From Semisulcospira habei (lineage: Eukaryota; Mollusca; Gastropoda; Semisulcospiridae), in the NCBI GenBank assembly GCA_036245525.1, contig BTPG01000007.1, positions 168,932,693-168,996,692 of the forward strand: a DNA stretch of 64,000 bases. Direction: 5' to 3'. A program made the translations under genes and the position numbers. Numbering within the stretch: position 1 is the first letter of the stretch; each line of letters opens with the position of its first letter. A model generated the notes under the pieces. The model made no database searches and was not told the origin of the DNA. It worked only from the letters and a program-made list of their open reading frames with translations. Below are positions 1-13,710 of this stretch, piece by piece.

Positions 1-424
1 TATAATGGACCGCGTGGAGGCTATTCTGTGTCCCAAGTGCAATATAATAGTGTGCAATGGCGTCTGAGGTCAAGTGCACATGTGGGGCAGGGACGCGTTC
101 ATGTATACATAATTAGTTGTTTGTACCTGCCGTCCAATTCTGTTTGTTTGTTTTTTGTCTACCGTATTGAAACTTTGAGATGGGGCTGGTCGGAACACCG
201 GCGTTCCCTAGCATGCAAATGACTAACATAGGCGGGCACACACCCGACTCTGACAGTGAAGTAACACGATACAAATTATTTCATGCCTAGCTACGTCGAA
301 CCGCGCTGTTGAACGTACATTTGGCGTGAAACGCCGCGTGTGTGTATGTATGCTTCCTTCAAGATGTATCTCGGAGTACATTTCAGATTTTTAGATTGGA
401 TTACTCATTAAAAAGAAAAATTGC
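1..424. other. no gene recognised
   Basis: I see no coding region with domain-like content and no palindrome here. The only open frame is short and composition-driven. Confidence 0.5.
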
Positions 425-577
425 CGTTTATACAAAGTTCGGCGGTTGACCCGCATTTGAGTGCGTAATTTGTGTTATATTCATTTGAAATTCTGAATAC
501 AGCTAGCTTCGAGAAAGATATTGGATGAGTTCGTTAACCAGCTTTGTATCTATTCAATTATTTTGTAAAAAATAATT
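425..577 (+). repeat. direct repeat copy 1 (pairs with 4025-4178)
   Basis: The stretch around GGTTGACCCGCATTTGAGT and TTGGATGAGTTCGTTAACCA recurs in the same orientation at 4025-4178, with scattered differences. The two copies flank the block of retrotransposon fragments and CT tracts at 746-3980. It is an unidentified dispersed repeat or an ancient segmental duplication. Confidence 0.6.
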
Positions 578-740
578 AACCGCAGAAAAAAATGTCGACA
601 CGAAATTTTCAAATTCAGACAGTGACGGTGACGTAAAAGCGGTAGCCAAATTATACATTGTTGCTGTTGTTATACATTGTTGCTGAACTGACGCAAATCA
701 CCAGATACGTCATTGTTGTACATGAATTGACACAAAGAAA

Positions 741-745
<5 letters not shown>

Positions 746-810
<65 letters not shown>
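746..810 (+). repeat. (CT)n microsatellite
   Basis: Uninterrupted CT repeat directly followed by the 3' end of a non-LTR retrotransposon at 811. Confidence 0.97.
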
Positions 811-814
<4 letters not shown>

Positions 815-888
815 GTTTGAAAACTGGTCCTGTTACCAATAACTTCTACCGTTGGAAAATAAAGGTTCATTGTTCATTGTTCTCTCTC
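811..888 (+). mobile_element. non-LTR retrotransposon 3' end, solo fragment
   Basis: It holds the family 3' terminus: GCAAGTTTGAAAACTGG, then CTACCGTTGGAAAATAAAG and the short tandem tail TTCATTGTTCATTG. The same terminal block ends the copies at 889-3387 and 58468-63138. The fragment lies between a (CT)n tract and a short TCTCTCTC stretch, so it is a severely 5'-truncated insertion. Confidence 0.75.
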
Positions 889-4002
<3,114 letters not shown>

Positions 4003-4024
4003 TTTGATTTAGGGAGACCGCATT

Positions 4025-4178
4025 ATAGAAAGTCGGTTGACCTACATTTGAGTCCGTAATTCTCGTTCTATTCACTTGGAAATTTAGATAGCGGCAAGCT
4101 TTGAAATAGACATTGGATGAGTTCTTAAACCAGCGTTGTCAGTACCTCAGTCTTTAACTTGTGAATAATAATTACTTC
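4025..4178 (+). repeat. direct repeat copy 2 (pairs with 425-577)
   Basis: Shares GGTTGACC...CATTTGAGT and TTGGATGAGTTC with 425-577 in the same orientation. Confidence 0.6.
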
Positions 4179-4783
4179 ATTTTTGCAAGTTTTGGATCCA
4201 GTATATACTCCTATCAGTCAGCCCTGGCAGAGGCTGTGTGGAAGAAAACAGTCAGCCGTGAAAAAGCTGCGTGCCTTTCGGATGAGTGACGTGAAACATC
4301 AAATGTGTCACTGTGTACACAGCGTCGTGAGACTAGCGATGCCATGACGTCAAGCTTATGGTGACGTCATTTTGCTGCTCGTGCTATTCTTCAGATTTCC
4401 TGTCGCTACACGAAACCGCAGAGCGTACTAATGGCGGGAAGGGCCGTGTGTCCGTCTTTATTTGTGTGCGCCGGCATGTGTGTTGATCGTAGATTGGCTT
4501 AGAGAAGAGGGAAATAGATCAGAAGGATAAGCTTAAAAATATGAATAACTCGGAATGTTCCTAAAAGAAAAACGCATGTTTGCTCCAAACAATACGATAG
4601 ACTTTGGGATGAAATCCACATCTTATTTTGTTCACGTAGACGTCACACGTAAATAAGTAAAGGGCATCATCGTCTTTAGTCACACCGAGACATTCGCCAT
4701 AAGTAGCATTTTTTATTATTTCTTTTAAATTATTATTATTTTAATGAAGTGGCGTAGCTCAGGGTAATACAAAAACGAAATGC
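4179..4783. other. no gene recognised
   Basis: No coding region or clear repeat was recognised in this AT-rich stretch. Confidence 0.45.
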
Positions 4784-5001
4784 TTAACCCTTTTAGCCCC
4801 AAGGTTCCATTTCTCAAATTTTGGATGTGTTGCCTAACGACTATGTACCAGTTGTAGGACTGAGATGGATTGATCATGATAATTCAAGGGTAGTGTCAGA
4901 TGAGCTTGGCGCCTTCAGGCGCCAAGCTCATCTGCCACTACCCTTGAATTATCATGATCAATCCATCTCCTGCTTCAGGGTCCCGAGGCTGAGCGGGTTA
5001 A
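4784..5001. mobile_element. TTAA palindrome, family A (A1)
   Basis: Bounded by TTAACCC and GGGTTAA. The two arms read outward from AGCTTGGCGCC/GGCGCCAAGCT through CTACCCTTGAATTATCATGA. A further 45 nt on the left side (AAATTTTGG...CTAACGACTAT) has no partner on the right, which gives the element a polarity. Confidence 0.9.
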
Positions 5002-5778
5002 GACCTGTTTTGTCAACTAAACGGTATGTGCGACCTTGAATTATGAATTTTGAATCTTGCGGTTTCAGTTGAACTGTGAACATTCTTTTTTTTTTTTTTT
5101 CTTTTTTTTTTTTTTTGTTTAATAATATCTTAAAGTCTTTACATTTGACATTTAGTATTCAGACTACCCACACACCACCTACCCCTCCCCCTCCCTCAAC
5201 CTCCGCCTACTCAGTTCAGTCCTCGCGCCTTACAACTGTTACAAGATTGGCTTGGAATAAAGGCATTTCCCTCACCGAGCACGTAAATACCGGCGCTGTA
5301 TTATGGCGACGGGTCCCGGCCCAGGTGCCGCTTTGACTGCTGTTTTTATGTGGCCTAGATCATTTCTATGTCGACGTTATTTTGTTTCTGTTGTTAACTT
5401 GTATTTCATGTATTAGCCGCTTTAGTCAAGTAGGAACTTTACGAAAGAACATATAATAGTGTGTTCAGGAGACATAGGGCTGTCTTAGTATTCTGTTTTT
5501 GTCAGGGAGGTTCGGGTCGGGATGAGGCCACTGGCGTCGGCCTTTAGATGCCTTGGCGACGGGCTTCACCCGCCCCGAGTCATTGTCCATGTTGTAGCTA
5601 TGTTATTGTCCATTTGTTGTTTGTAAACTGTTGTGTGATTGTGTGTAAACTGTTGTGTGAGTGTGTGTGATTGTGAGTTGCACCTGAGGTGGCGAGACGA
5701 ATTTCTCTTTTCGAGGTAATAAAGTTCTCTTATTCTTATTCTTATTAGTGTCAGGTAAGCCGTGTAGCGAACTAGTCC
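5002..5778. other. no gene recognised; poly-T and TG-rich sequence
   Basis: Holds a poly-T run near 5085-5115 and a short TGTGTGA-rich stretch at 5630-5680. No coding region supported. Confidence 0.45.
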
Positions 5779-5985
5779 TTAACTCATTCAGCCCCACTGC
5801 CGTATTTCACAAATTTTGGAGGCGTCATCTATGCATCAGTTGCAGGAGATGGCTCGACTATGATAATTCAAGGATAGTGCCAGATTGGCTTGGCGCCGAC
5901 AGGCGCCAAACTACTCTGGTACTACCCTTGAATACTCATGGTCGTCCCATATCCTGCTGTAGGGTGTCGGGACTGAATGGTTTAA
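5779..5985. mobile_element. TTAA palindrome, family A (A2)
   Basis: TTAACTCATTCAGCCCC at the left, GACTGAATGGTTTAA at the right, and a diverged GGCTTGGCGCC hairpin in the centre. The unpaired 45-nt tag is on the left. Confidence 0.88.
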
Positions 5986-6003
5986 TCCAGCACTTTAAAA
6001 CTC

Positions 6004-6073
6004 CAAGAAGCATAGATTCTCATAAACCCCCCGCAGCCTGCAGGAGCTCATGTGAATCTATGCCACATGCTGT
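6004..6073. repeat. hairpin of family B (B1), decayed
   Basis: Arms AGCATAGATTCTCAT and ATGTGAATCTATGCC around a Pst-like CTGCAG core; no TTAA ends retained. Confidence 0.7.
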
Positions 6074-6177
6074 AACGGATCTGACACTGTGACACAAGTG
6101 CTATGAGTCGAAAATAAATTAGTCACGCGGTTCGATGATCTTCAGTCAGAATAATAACAATCATTCTTTAAGCTATC

Positions 6178-6251
6178 CGCTGCAAGAGGCATAAATTGTC
6201 GTGGCCCCCTGCAGAATGCAGGGGCCCATGCGAATCTATGCCGCTTGCTGG
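6178..6251. repeat. hairpin of family B (B2), decayed
   Basis: GCTGCAAGAGGCATAAATT pairs with GAATCTATGCCGCTTGC around GGCCCCCTGCA/TGCAGGGGCCC. Confidence 0.75.
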
Positions 6252-6415
6252 TACGAAACTGAAGGACCTTTTACTGCTCCGCCTAGAACGAGGGAGATCC
6301 TCTGGGCCGGTATTCGCAAGTGGTTGATACGGATCAATTGATTGGAACCGTGTGCGTGCTGTAAGGATGGAAACGCTGCCAAGACCTGTCAGACAATTAT
6401 TGTTACCCGTCGAAA

Positions 6416-6500
6416 CCCAGCAGGCTAAATGTCCCCGGGCTGACATTGGCCGTAATGAGTTGGCGCGAGGCACGGCAGAAGGACCTTTGCCATTGACTGC
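6416..6500. repeat. decayed family F palindrome (F5)
   Basis: CCCAGCAGGCTAAATGTCC and GGACCTTTGCCATTG recall the ends of the 118-bp palindrome at 36925-37042; the interior is diverged. Confidence 0.45.
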
Positions 6501-6774
6501 TGTGCGCCGCTGTAGAGCCCTGAGCGTGCGTGTCTGAGAGGGCGATTGGAAGCCAAAGTTTCCTGTATTCATTGCGCTGAGACGCGCGTGGCTGCATGAA
6601 ACCGTGACGTGCGGCGACGAATGACCAGTTGCACGGCTCACCCTCAATATGGAACAATAGTTTTCGTCAAGAATGCCTGGGCATACAGACTCAAGTTTAC
6701 TGAGGTAAGGAAATTGTGACTCGCACAGGCATCAATATACATTTGTTTTAGTCATGCAAACTCTCAGTACAAAG

Positions 6775-6856
6775 AAATTCCAACAAGGAAAGAAACACGC
6801 CTAGGAATGCCAATTAAAACATTTTATTAACTGGTTTATACGTTTCCTTTCAAAGC
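6775..6856 (-). repeat. fragment of the Penelope-unit tail
   Basis: AGGAAAGAAACACGC followed by an ATTTTATTAAC stretch matches the outer end of the large inverted repeat near 55940-55995. Confidence 0.4.
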
Positions 6857-6860
6857 GTGT

Positions 6861-7084
6861 TTAACCCTTATCATTCGGAATACACCAGTGTGTGAAATAA
6901 GTTTGACTAAAACAGTTAAAGGGTAATGCCAGAATAGCTTGGCGCCTCTAGGCTTCAAGCCATTCTGGCACCACCCTTGAACTAAAGCCATTGGTCTATA
7001 TCCTTATCTGTAAGTACTATAATGTAGCTTGCATATGGCAGTGTACAAATTTGAACCTTTTAGTCTCGGTATGACATTGGTTAA
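6861..7084. mobile_element. TTAA palindrome, family A variant (A3)
   Basis: TTAACCCTTATCATTCGG start and TTGGTTAA end, with centre AATAGCTTGGCGCC. Nearly identical to the copy at 18085-18309. Its flanks differ from those of other A copies, so these two form a subfamily. Confidence 0.88.
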
Positions 7085-7256
7085 TTCTTAAATCGTTGGT
7101 ACTTGTTTTCATGTTACACGCTTGGCAGTCACCTTTTGATACAAACTCATTACGGAGATCTGCAGTCCTCCTGGTATACTGTTGATAAACGACATCTTGC
7201 AACTATTTGGGACTAGATGTGCTTGCACAGATAATGCATTTCTCTGCGCTCTTTTA

Positions 7257-7474
7257 TTAACTCCTTCAGCCCGACGCACGCATTTCCCAAACTTTAGAGG
7301 CGTCATCTAACGACTATGCACCTGTTGCAGGAGATGGATCGACCATGATAATTCAAGGGTAGTGCCAGATTAGCTTGGCGCCGACGACAGGCGCCAAGCT
7401 AATCTGGCACTACCCTTGAATTATCATGGTCGATCCATCTCCTGCTGTAGATCGTCAGAGCTGAATGATGTAAT
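7257..7474. mobile_element. TTAA palindrome, family A (A4)
   Basis: TTAACTCCTTCAGCCC start. Arms ATTCAAGGGTAGTGCCAG and CTGGCACTACCCTTGAAT are near-perfect. The 45-nt tag is on the left. The right TTAA has decayed to TAATAA. Confidence 0.9.
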
Positions 7475-7862
7475 AAACGACGATTCCATTTGTGCATGAT
7501 ATTCTTCTACATCTTATTAGTAATAGTAGAATTAGAAGTTGCATGTTATACTGACGAGCACAATAAATGCAATATTTTTGGAATCCAAAATGTGACATTT
7601 CTTTTGCTCGTCAGTATATTATAAAAAAATAAAAAAACAAACAACATAGGCCATTCACATTCGATATTACTCTGTGGTGTGTAGTGTCAAGTTCACGGAT
7701 TTTTAAAGAAATGTTTTTAGCTGCCTTCCAAACCTCTGCCGCTATAATCATATTATCGTATAATCATATATATATTTCGCGACAATACCTCGTCCACTGA
7801 TTCACCCTCACGGTGAAAAAGATCCAAATAATCAGTACGGCCATATTGAATTGCCAGATTTC

Positions 7863-8212
7863 TTCTGCGATAAATGAAGATAAGTAGCGATTGATTTGTT
7901 TGTCTATTTTGAAAAACGGTATTTACCCGAAATATTAATTTGGCTTGTAACTGTCCTTTGTAAGCGTGTTTCTTTCTCCGTTGGGTACTTCTTTGCATTT
8001 TACACCGCTTGGCAGTCATCTTTCTCCGTTGGGTACTTCTTTGCATTTTACACGCTTGGCAGTCATCTTTCTCCGTTGGGTACTTCTTTGCATTTTACAC
8101 GCTTGGCAGTCATCTTTCTCCGTCGGGTACTGCTTTGCATTTTACACGCTTGGCAGTCATCTTTCTCCGTTGGGTATTTCTTTGCATTTTACACGCTTGG
8201 CAGTCATCTTTT
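7863..8212 (+). repeat. 47-bp minisatellite in a Penelope-unit tail
   Basis: GAAGATAAGTAGCG, TTTGTCTATTTTGA and GTATTTACCCGAAATATTAA match the outer end of the large inverted repeat at 55990-56060. From 7972 a 47-bp unit starting CTTTCTCCGTTGGGTACTTC is repeated five times with few changes. Open frames across it are only a product of the repeat. Confidence 0.85.
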
Positions 8213-8366
8213 TGTTCTGGATTGCAAATCAGTAGCAGTTTGTTCACCGTTGATGGCTGATTTCCAACCCGGCCTTTATCCCCACAGATGTATATTTTGT
8301 TACACTTCAGGCTTACGGCCAGTCAGTATGCCAGATGTGCCCCATCAGACGTCCTCCTTTTCATAT

Positions 8367-8436
8367 CTGCAAGAGGCATAGATTCTCGTGAGACCATGCA
8401 GCCGCAGAGTCTCACGAGAATCTATGCCTCTTGCTG
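8367..8436. repeat. hairpin of family B (B3)
   Basis: CTGCAAGAGGCATAGATTCT and AGAATCTATGCCTCTTGC pair almost perfectly around CATGCAGCCGCAGAG. Confidence 0.88.
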
Positions 8437-9450
8437 ATGGAGATCTGTCCAGTGATCTGACTCAAATTTAGGACGTCATTTGAGGTTGTGCCAGCGACGG
8501 CAATGATCTTGTCATAGAAACAATACGATGCAAAAACGCGCCGTCATTGTCAAGTTAGACTTTGGCAGAAGATCTTAGATACGGGACCGCATACAAGTTT
8601 TGACAGATTAAAACGATCCACGCTATAGTTCTTTCACGCTCAGTGTCAATATTTTTGGGGGTTGTTGTAATTGTTGTTATGTTTGTTTGGCGCCCTAACA
8701 ATGCTGTCAGCATAGAGTGGATGCACATTATTAGTGCACATCAGCATTATCATCATCAATAATTTGTTAACGAGTAATTGACTATATTAATTTACTAACA
8801 ATCTGAAAAGCTTAGCGCCAGGGGAGGCACCACCATTTAGCTATCAGTGTCGATCCAATCTCAAGGACATTTCGAGTTTAGCTGAACACCTGTGTTTCAG
8901 ACTTTGATTAAACAGCACCACTGAGCTATCCCTCTGGCAAACCACATACGCCGATGTTTTGAGGAGCCGATGTTGTGTACCTCTCCAACTGAATGTATTT
9001 GGAAACTGTGAGAACTGATCTGATTGTCTTACACGCTTGGCAGTGTCTTTTGCGTCTTCATTTAGCCTCATACTGCCTGCAGACTGCTTTTGTTAAACCA
9101 CGATTGAAACACAAACCGAAACAAAAACAAATCGTGGGTCAATCTTAGGTCACGTTGGCAGATACTTTGGAGTTTTCAGTATAGCTGTGGTAGGTCGCGA
9201 TTGACTGATACGAAGTGTATTTTGATCCCTTTTGTTAATGGCCCGCACACAATTACAATACGATGATACAGCGCAGGTTATGCTCTCTGACGTCAGAAAC
9301 TCCAGCCAGATCGATATGTTTGAGGTATTACTGCAGAAGCCAGCTTATCAAATTACACCTTGCCCCTTCGTGGGATAAGTACAGGTTTTTTTTTTTACTT
9401 GACTTGACCTTTGCGTGGTTAAGGTCATAGTTCACATTCATATTAATAAT
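8437..9450. other. no gene recognised
   Basis: No coding region supported. TTACACGCTTGGCAGT near 9028 repeats a part of the 47-bp minisatellite unit at 7972-8212. Confidence 0.45.
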
Positions 9451-9499
9451 TGTGTGTGCTGGTCTGTGATTTTGGGCCTTACACAGACCAGCACACTTG
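9451..9499. repeat. family C palindrome, centre shortened (C1)
   Basis: TGTGTGCTGGTCTGTG pairs with CACAGACCAGCACAC; most of the interior (GGACCTTACGGC) has been lost. Confidence 0.8.
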
Positions 9500-10169
9500 G
9501 GTATGACTTGGTTGTGGCCCAGTCGAATTTTCTCGCTTCAAGCCCCGTTGAGAGAAATAATTGATCAGCCGCTACAGAAGGTATCGATACAGTTGATACA
9601 CATCTTAAAATGTCGTTTCTCAACCGAGGCCTGTATCAGGTCTTGCGTTGTGGCGCCCATTGTTCTAATTATTGGCTTGGAACAAGAAGATCAGAGATAA
9701 TGTCGGAGGACAAAGCCGTTTGAGCGCCCCATTTGTAACGACGATTTGCGGTAGGCCTTTGACGGCGTGGTAATTATACGGGACGAGCAAGGTGTTGTGT
9801 TCATTCCTGTATGGATAAATCACTCATAATGTAGGATCACTTACACCTGTGTACCTTTGTATCAGTGCAAGTGATTTCTTTTATTTATATACTTTTCTTT
9901 TGGATACAGTCATCTTCGCTTATAACATGTTCAGATAAAACAAGTCAGATATAACAAGATATTTTCAGAGGTCCCCACGACACATTTCAATGCAATTTAC
10001 TTCGGATAAAACTTTGGGAATAACAACAAAACTTGTTACATCCGTAGCGTACTGTATAGTTACGTATGGTCAAACGTTCTTCATGAATAGACGTGTTTCA
10101 CTACTGGCCTGTTCCGTGTTGGGTCGTTTGTGATAGCTCAAGAGTAGCGCCAAACTAATCGACACTGCC
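9500..10169. other. no gene recognised
   Basis: No coding region, repeat or RNA gene recognised. Confidence 0.45.
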
Positions 10170-10383
10170 TTAACCCATTCAGCGCTGACGCACTACAGTA
10201 GGAGATGGATCGGCCATGATAATTCAAGGGTAGTGCCAGATTAGCTTGGCGCCTGTCGGCGCCAAGCTAATCTGGCACTACCCTTGAATCATCATGGTCG
10301 ATCCATCTCCTGCAATAGGTGCATAGACGTTAGATGACGCCGCCAAAATTTGGGAAATATGTGCGTCGGGCTGAATGAGTTAA
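10170..10383. mobile_element. TTAA palindrome, family A (A5)
   Basis: A clear example: TTAACCCATTCAGC start and GCTGAATGAGTTAA end. Arms GATAATTCAAGGGTAGTGCC and its complement meet at GGCGCCTGTCGGCGCC. The 45-nt tag (GCATAGACGTTAGATGACGC...TTTGGGAAATA) is on the right. Confidence 0.93.
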
Positions 10384-10437
10384 TAAAAAAATGGAAGTGA
10401 AAATGTCATAGATCCGTGCATGATGTGCGACGTGAAA

Positions 10438-10454
10438 AGTAATAATAATAATAA

Positions 10455-10494
<40 letters not shown>
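10438..10494 (+). repeat. (AAT)n microsatellite
   Basis: AATAAT repeats of about 55 bp. Confidence 0.95.
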
Positions 10495-10495
<1 letters not shown>

Positions 10496-10734
10496 CGGTA
10501 TTATATAGGCGCTTTTTCTCAATTTTAGGACGAATCGACTCAAAGCGCCGCGAACTGAAACCCAACACGCACACTTGCGTGACAGACACGGATTTACGCC
10601 ATTTAAGACAAACACAGTACAAGACAAACGAAGGGCCAGTTCAGCTACTGAAGTTACAGAGATTTTTGATCGCTTGTATTTGAAATTTGTAAAGTGGCCT
10701 GAAACCGGTACCAAAGTGTGGCGGGTGGGGGGGG

Positions 10735-10906
10735 GGGATTGGGGGTTGGAAGAACCGGAGTACCCGGAGAAAGAACCCCCGACGGTCCGCCCGAATTAAC
10801 GGTGACACTTACCAGACGAGAAGAGTCCGACGCCGGAACCCGGTATCGAACCTCGCACCTTTGACATTGGTGGCAGGCGCCTTAACCACTGCGCCACGGA
10901 CCGCCC
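10735..10906 (-). mobile_element. tRNA-derived SINE
   Basis: On the minus strand the sequence starts GGGGCGGTCCGTGGCGCAGT. It has an A-box (TGGCGCAGTGGTTAAGGCG) and a B-box (GAGGTTCGATACC) spaced as in a tRNA gene, then a non-tRNA body ending in TCCGGGTACTCCGG-type sequence. Absence of a foldable 3' acceptor arm and CCA region argues for a SINE rather than a tRNA gene. Confidence 0.75.
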
Positions 10907-10909
10907 CAA

Positions 10910-11561
10910 ATTAAGCGTATTTAACATCCATGAACCCAAGAAAAGAATAAGAAAATGAATTTGAAATCTATCGAAATAGAAAACACCGTTTATTAGACCC
11001 ATGCCGAGCAAGGGTTACACATGTTTCATTAAAAAAATAATAATTAAAAAAAAAAATTAAAGTTAAGAGTACCAAAAAAAAAAAAAAAACCACCCAAGAA
11101 GTATACAAAAACTACTAGTCAACAAAATACAAACTTGGTAACTACGCACCTTATCATGCTTTGAAACACGTATCAAGGCTTTGTAGTCCACGTGACGTCA
11201 CACAGGCTTGGATTAATATTTCATGCTGTTTTGGCATTGTTTTCAATCACAACCCGTTTTCTGACGAGCAATGAAAGTTTAATTTGGCCTCTGCCCTTAT
11301 CTTGGGAACGTGCATCTGACAATGGCAGCTGGAATGACTAATTCAGCGCAATAGCCGGACGGATTTAGCCTGACACCACAAAGAACAAGCAGAACAGAAT
11401 CGGCAGATTTTGGAAGGGGGAGCATGGGTAGAATCATGTCACGCAATTTTATTAGTGTGTGGGGTGGGGGGGGGGGGGGGGGGCGTATTTTGTGTTAGCG
11501 CATGTGGTTAGTCCTTGTATGATAAATCCTCTATCTTAATTCACGGGGTATTTTGCACAGT
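10910..11561. other. no gene; AT-rich and poly-G stretches
   Basis: Contains poly-A runs at 11040-11090 and a G run of about 20 at 11463-11483. No coding region supported. Confidence 0.45.
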
Positions 11562-11604
11562 TCAAGCCGTAAGGTCCAAAATCACAGACCAACACACACA
11601 TCCT
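11562..11604. repeat. half of a family C palindrome (C2)
   Basis: AAGCCGTAAGGTCCAAAATC and ACAGACCAACACACAC are present; the left arm is missing. Confidence 0.75.
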
Positions 11605-11791
11605 CATTTCTGTTTCAGCGGACCATGCCCGACGCACACAGACTCGGAATGCAAGGTACAACCTGCGTATGTGGACCCATTACATTACGCGTGGTGAATG
11701 AGGGCAGTGTTCAACCCTGTTTCGTCTTTTGTGCAGTGTTCACGGACTAGGCAGCCTCAGTTCAAGTAAGAGTATTTGACAACTTTCTTTT

Positions 11792-12006
11792 TTAACACAT
11801 TCTGTCCCAGGACCGATATTCCCCAAATTTTGAAGTTGCCTTCTGAATGACTGTATTACAATTCTAGAGACAGACCGAGCATGATAATTCAAGGGTGGTG
11901 CCAGAATAGCTTGGCGCCTATGGGCGCCAAGCTATTCTCGCACCACCCTTGAACTATCATCCTCGATCCATGTCTTGCAGTGGTGTGTCGGGGCTGAATG
12001 AGTTAA
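11792..12006. mobile_element. TTAA palindrome, family A second subfamily (A6)
   Basis: TTAACACATTCTGTCCC start, GGCTGAATGAGTTAA end. Centre AATAGCTTGGCGCCTATGGGCGCC; arms TTCAAGGGTGGTGCCAG. The tag is on the left. Confidence 0.9.
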
Positions 12007-12617
12007 TGCATGCAACAAGCCTGCCTTGTGTGGTTTGTTAAGTTGGGTTTTAGTGTTTAAAGACATAATTCGTATTTTTGTGTTAGATGCTCTCACAACG
12101 ACAAAATCAGTCTCGCTAAAGGAAAACATTTGCAACCTGTTTGCTGGCCTGTGGTTTTAAACCGGACGGTTGAAGTCTTAACTCAAGGACAAACACTTTT
12201 TTGTAAGTATTTATAGACGGATGCACATTTGTCATCTCCCGCCCCTCGTAAACAGCTGAAGTGTCTCAGCGGCTATCACACTTCTTAAGCCGATATAACA
12301 CTTCACATTGCTTTCGTGTTGGGTGCATACACGAAAGCAGATTTTTCGCGATGGTAAAATACATTAGATAGCGTTTTGTGTTTTTCTTGTGCATATTGAC
12401 GATGAATTGCGCAAGTAAGTCGATTAATCTCTTTCATTTCAGTTTATGTGGAAGGGCACAAAGTCACCTTCATGAAGAGAAATAAGATTGGAGTGCATTT
12501 GTAATTATTGTCGTTATAGTTGTGTACGTGTTGAACACAAAGGAATTGTTAAAACTTCCTGAATGCAACCGATTTAGCGCAAGTTAACCGACACAATCAT
12601 TTTAGCTTATTCACACG

Positions 12618-12826
12618 GCTTGATAAACTATAGCAGGAGATTTATGTACCATGATAGTTCAAGGGGTAGGGACCAGAATAGCTTTGGCGCCTATAGGCGC
12701 CAAGCTATTCTGGCACCACCCTTGAACTATTCTTTATCTGTTTAAGTCCCATAACCAGTTTATACTCTTTAAGGGACGCCGCCCAGATTTGGAAATGGGA
12801 TCCACGGCTTGAAAGAGTTCACTGAC
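12618..12826. mobile_element. decayed family A palindrome (A7)
   Basis: The hairpin core with GGCGCCTATAGGCGCC and GGTGCC-type arms is intact at 12655-12730. Both ends are diverged and no TTAA remains. Confidence 0.8.
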
Positions 12827-12850
12827 GAGAATAATTGTCAACATGACCCA

Positions 12851-12922
12851 GCCGCAAGAGACATAGACCTTCATGGTCCCCCCGCAGTGGCAGTGACCCT
12901 TGAGGACCTATGCCTCTTGCTG
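12851..12922. repeat. hairpin of family B (B4)
   Basis: CCGCAAGAGACATAGACCTT pairs with AGGACCTATGCCTCTTGC; the loop is diverged. Confidence 0.8.
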
Positions 12923-13266
12923 ACACCGCTTTGTATCCGTTGTCATTGGACGGTTGCACGAGGCTTTTTTTCTGGGTTGAGTTAATAAGGATTCTATAAT
13001 CGTAATCTGTGGCAGTGAATTGGTTAATTCTTTTCGTATGTGTTGGCTGCCATGAAGTTAGTTGGTTTATTCTAGCTCAGGAGGAATGAGACTAGAGGCA
13101 ATTTTGAATTCTCGTATATATTGCTTCGTTCGTGTTCAACTCAAAAGAGCTGCAAGAACTTATTGCACACATACTTAAGCACACGAAATCCTACGCATTC
13201 ATTTCTGATTCCCCTTCGAAGATCTGATGGCTGCCAAAAATTCGGTGCGTTTAAATTTATCAGCCT

Positions 13267-13364
13267 TTGACCCTTTGGCTGTCGGTAGCGCTTTTTGTCG
13301 CGTTGATTTCTTCAGGAATTATCGCGACATAAAAAAAACCCGCTACCGACAGCCAATGGGTTAA
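13267..13364. mobile_element. TTAA palindrome, family D (D1)
   Basis: TTGACCCTTTGGCTGTCGG to CCAATGGGTTAA. Arms GTCGGTAGCG...TTTTTGTCGCG and CGCGACA...CCGCTACCGAC meet at a TTCAGGAA core. Confidence 0.9.
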
Positions 13365-13547
13365 GCTGTCCACAGCTTCAAAATATTAGGCAGCTTCGCC
13401 TTTCACTAAATCAAGGGTGACAGACAGTTTAGGGAAGATTTTGCAAGGGCAGTCATAGAAAAAGTACTTGGAATGAATGAGCTCTGTTGTGTGATTTCGG
13501 AAGACACCTCTTTAGACTTCACGGTTCACAGAGCAAAAACTACGGGT

Positions 13548-13621
13548 CAGTGTGTTGGTCTATGATTTTGGACCTTACAGCTTTAGGCCGTAAGGTCCAA
13601 AATCGCAGACCGGCACACATA
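13548..13621. repeat. family C palindrome (C3)
   Basis: GTGTGTTGGTCTATGATTTT and AAAATCGCAGACCGGCACAC, with GGACCTTACAGC facing GCCGTAAGGTCC. Confidence 0.9.
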
Positions 13622-13710
13622 CATGCATTATAATTCTTGATAGCCGAAGAATTTGTTTTGACCAAATCAGTAATGATCTTGTTTTCGTTTCGTTTGACAG
13701 GACTGTAATA

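Noticed and set aside
7896..8381. Open frame of 161 codons
   Set aside because: Translation of the 47-bp minisatellite; no protein-like sequence outside it.
10735..10906. tRNA genes at 10735-10906 and 26372-26502 (minus)
   Set aside because: A- and B-boxes are present, but the rest does not fold as a complete tRNA and a non-tRNA body follows; SINE is the better call.
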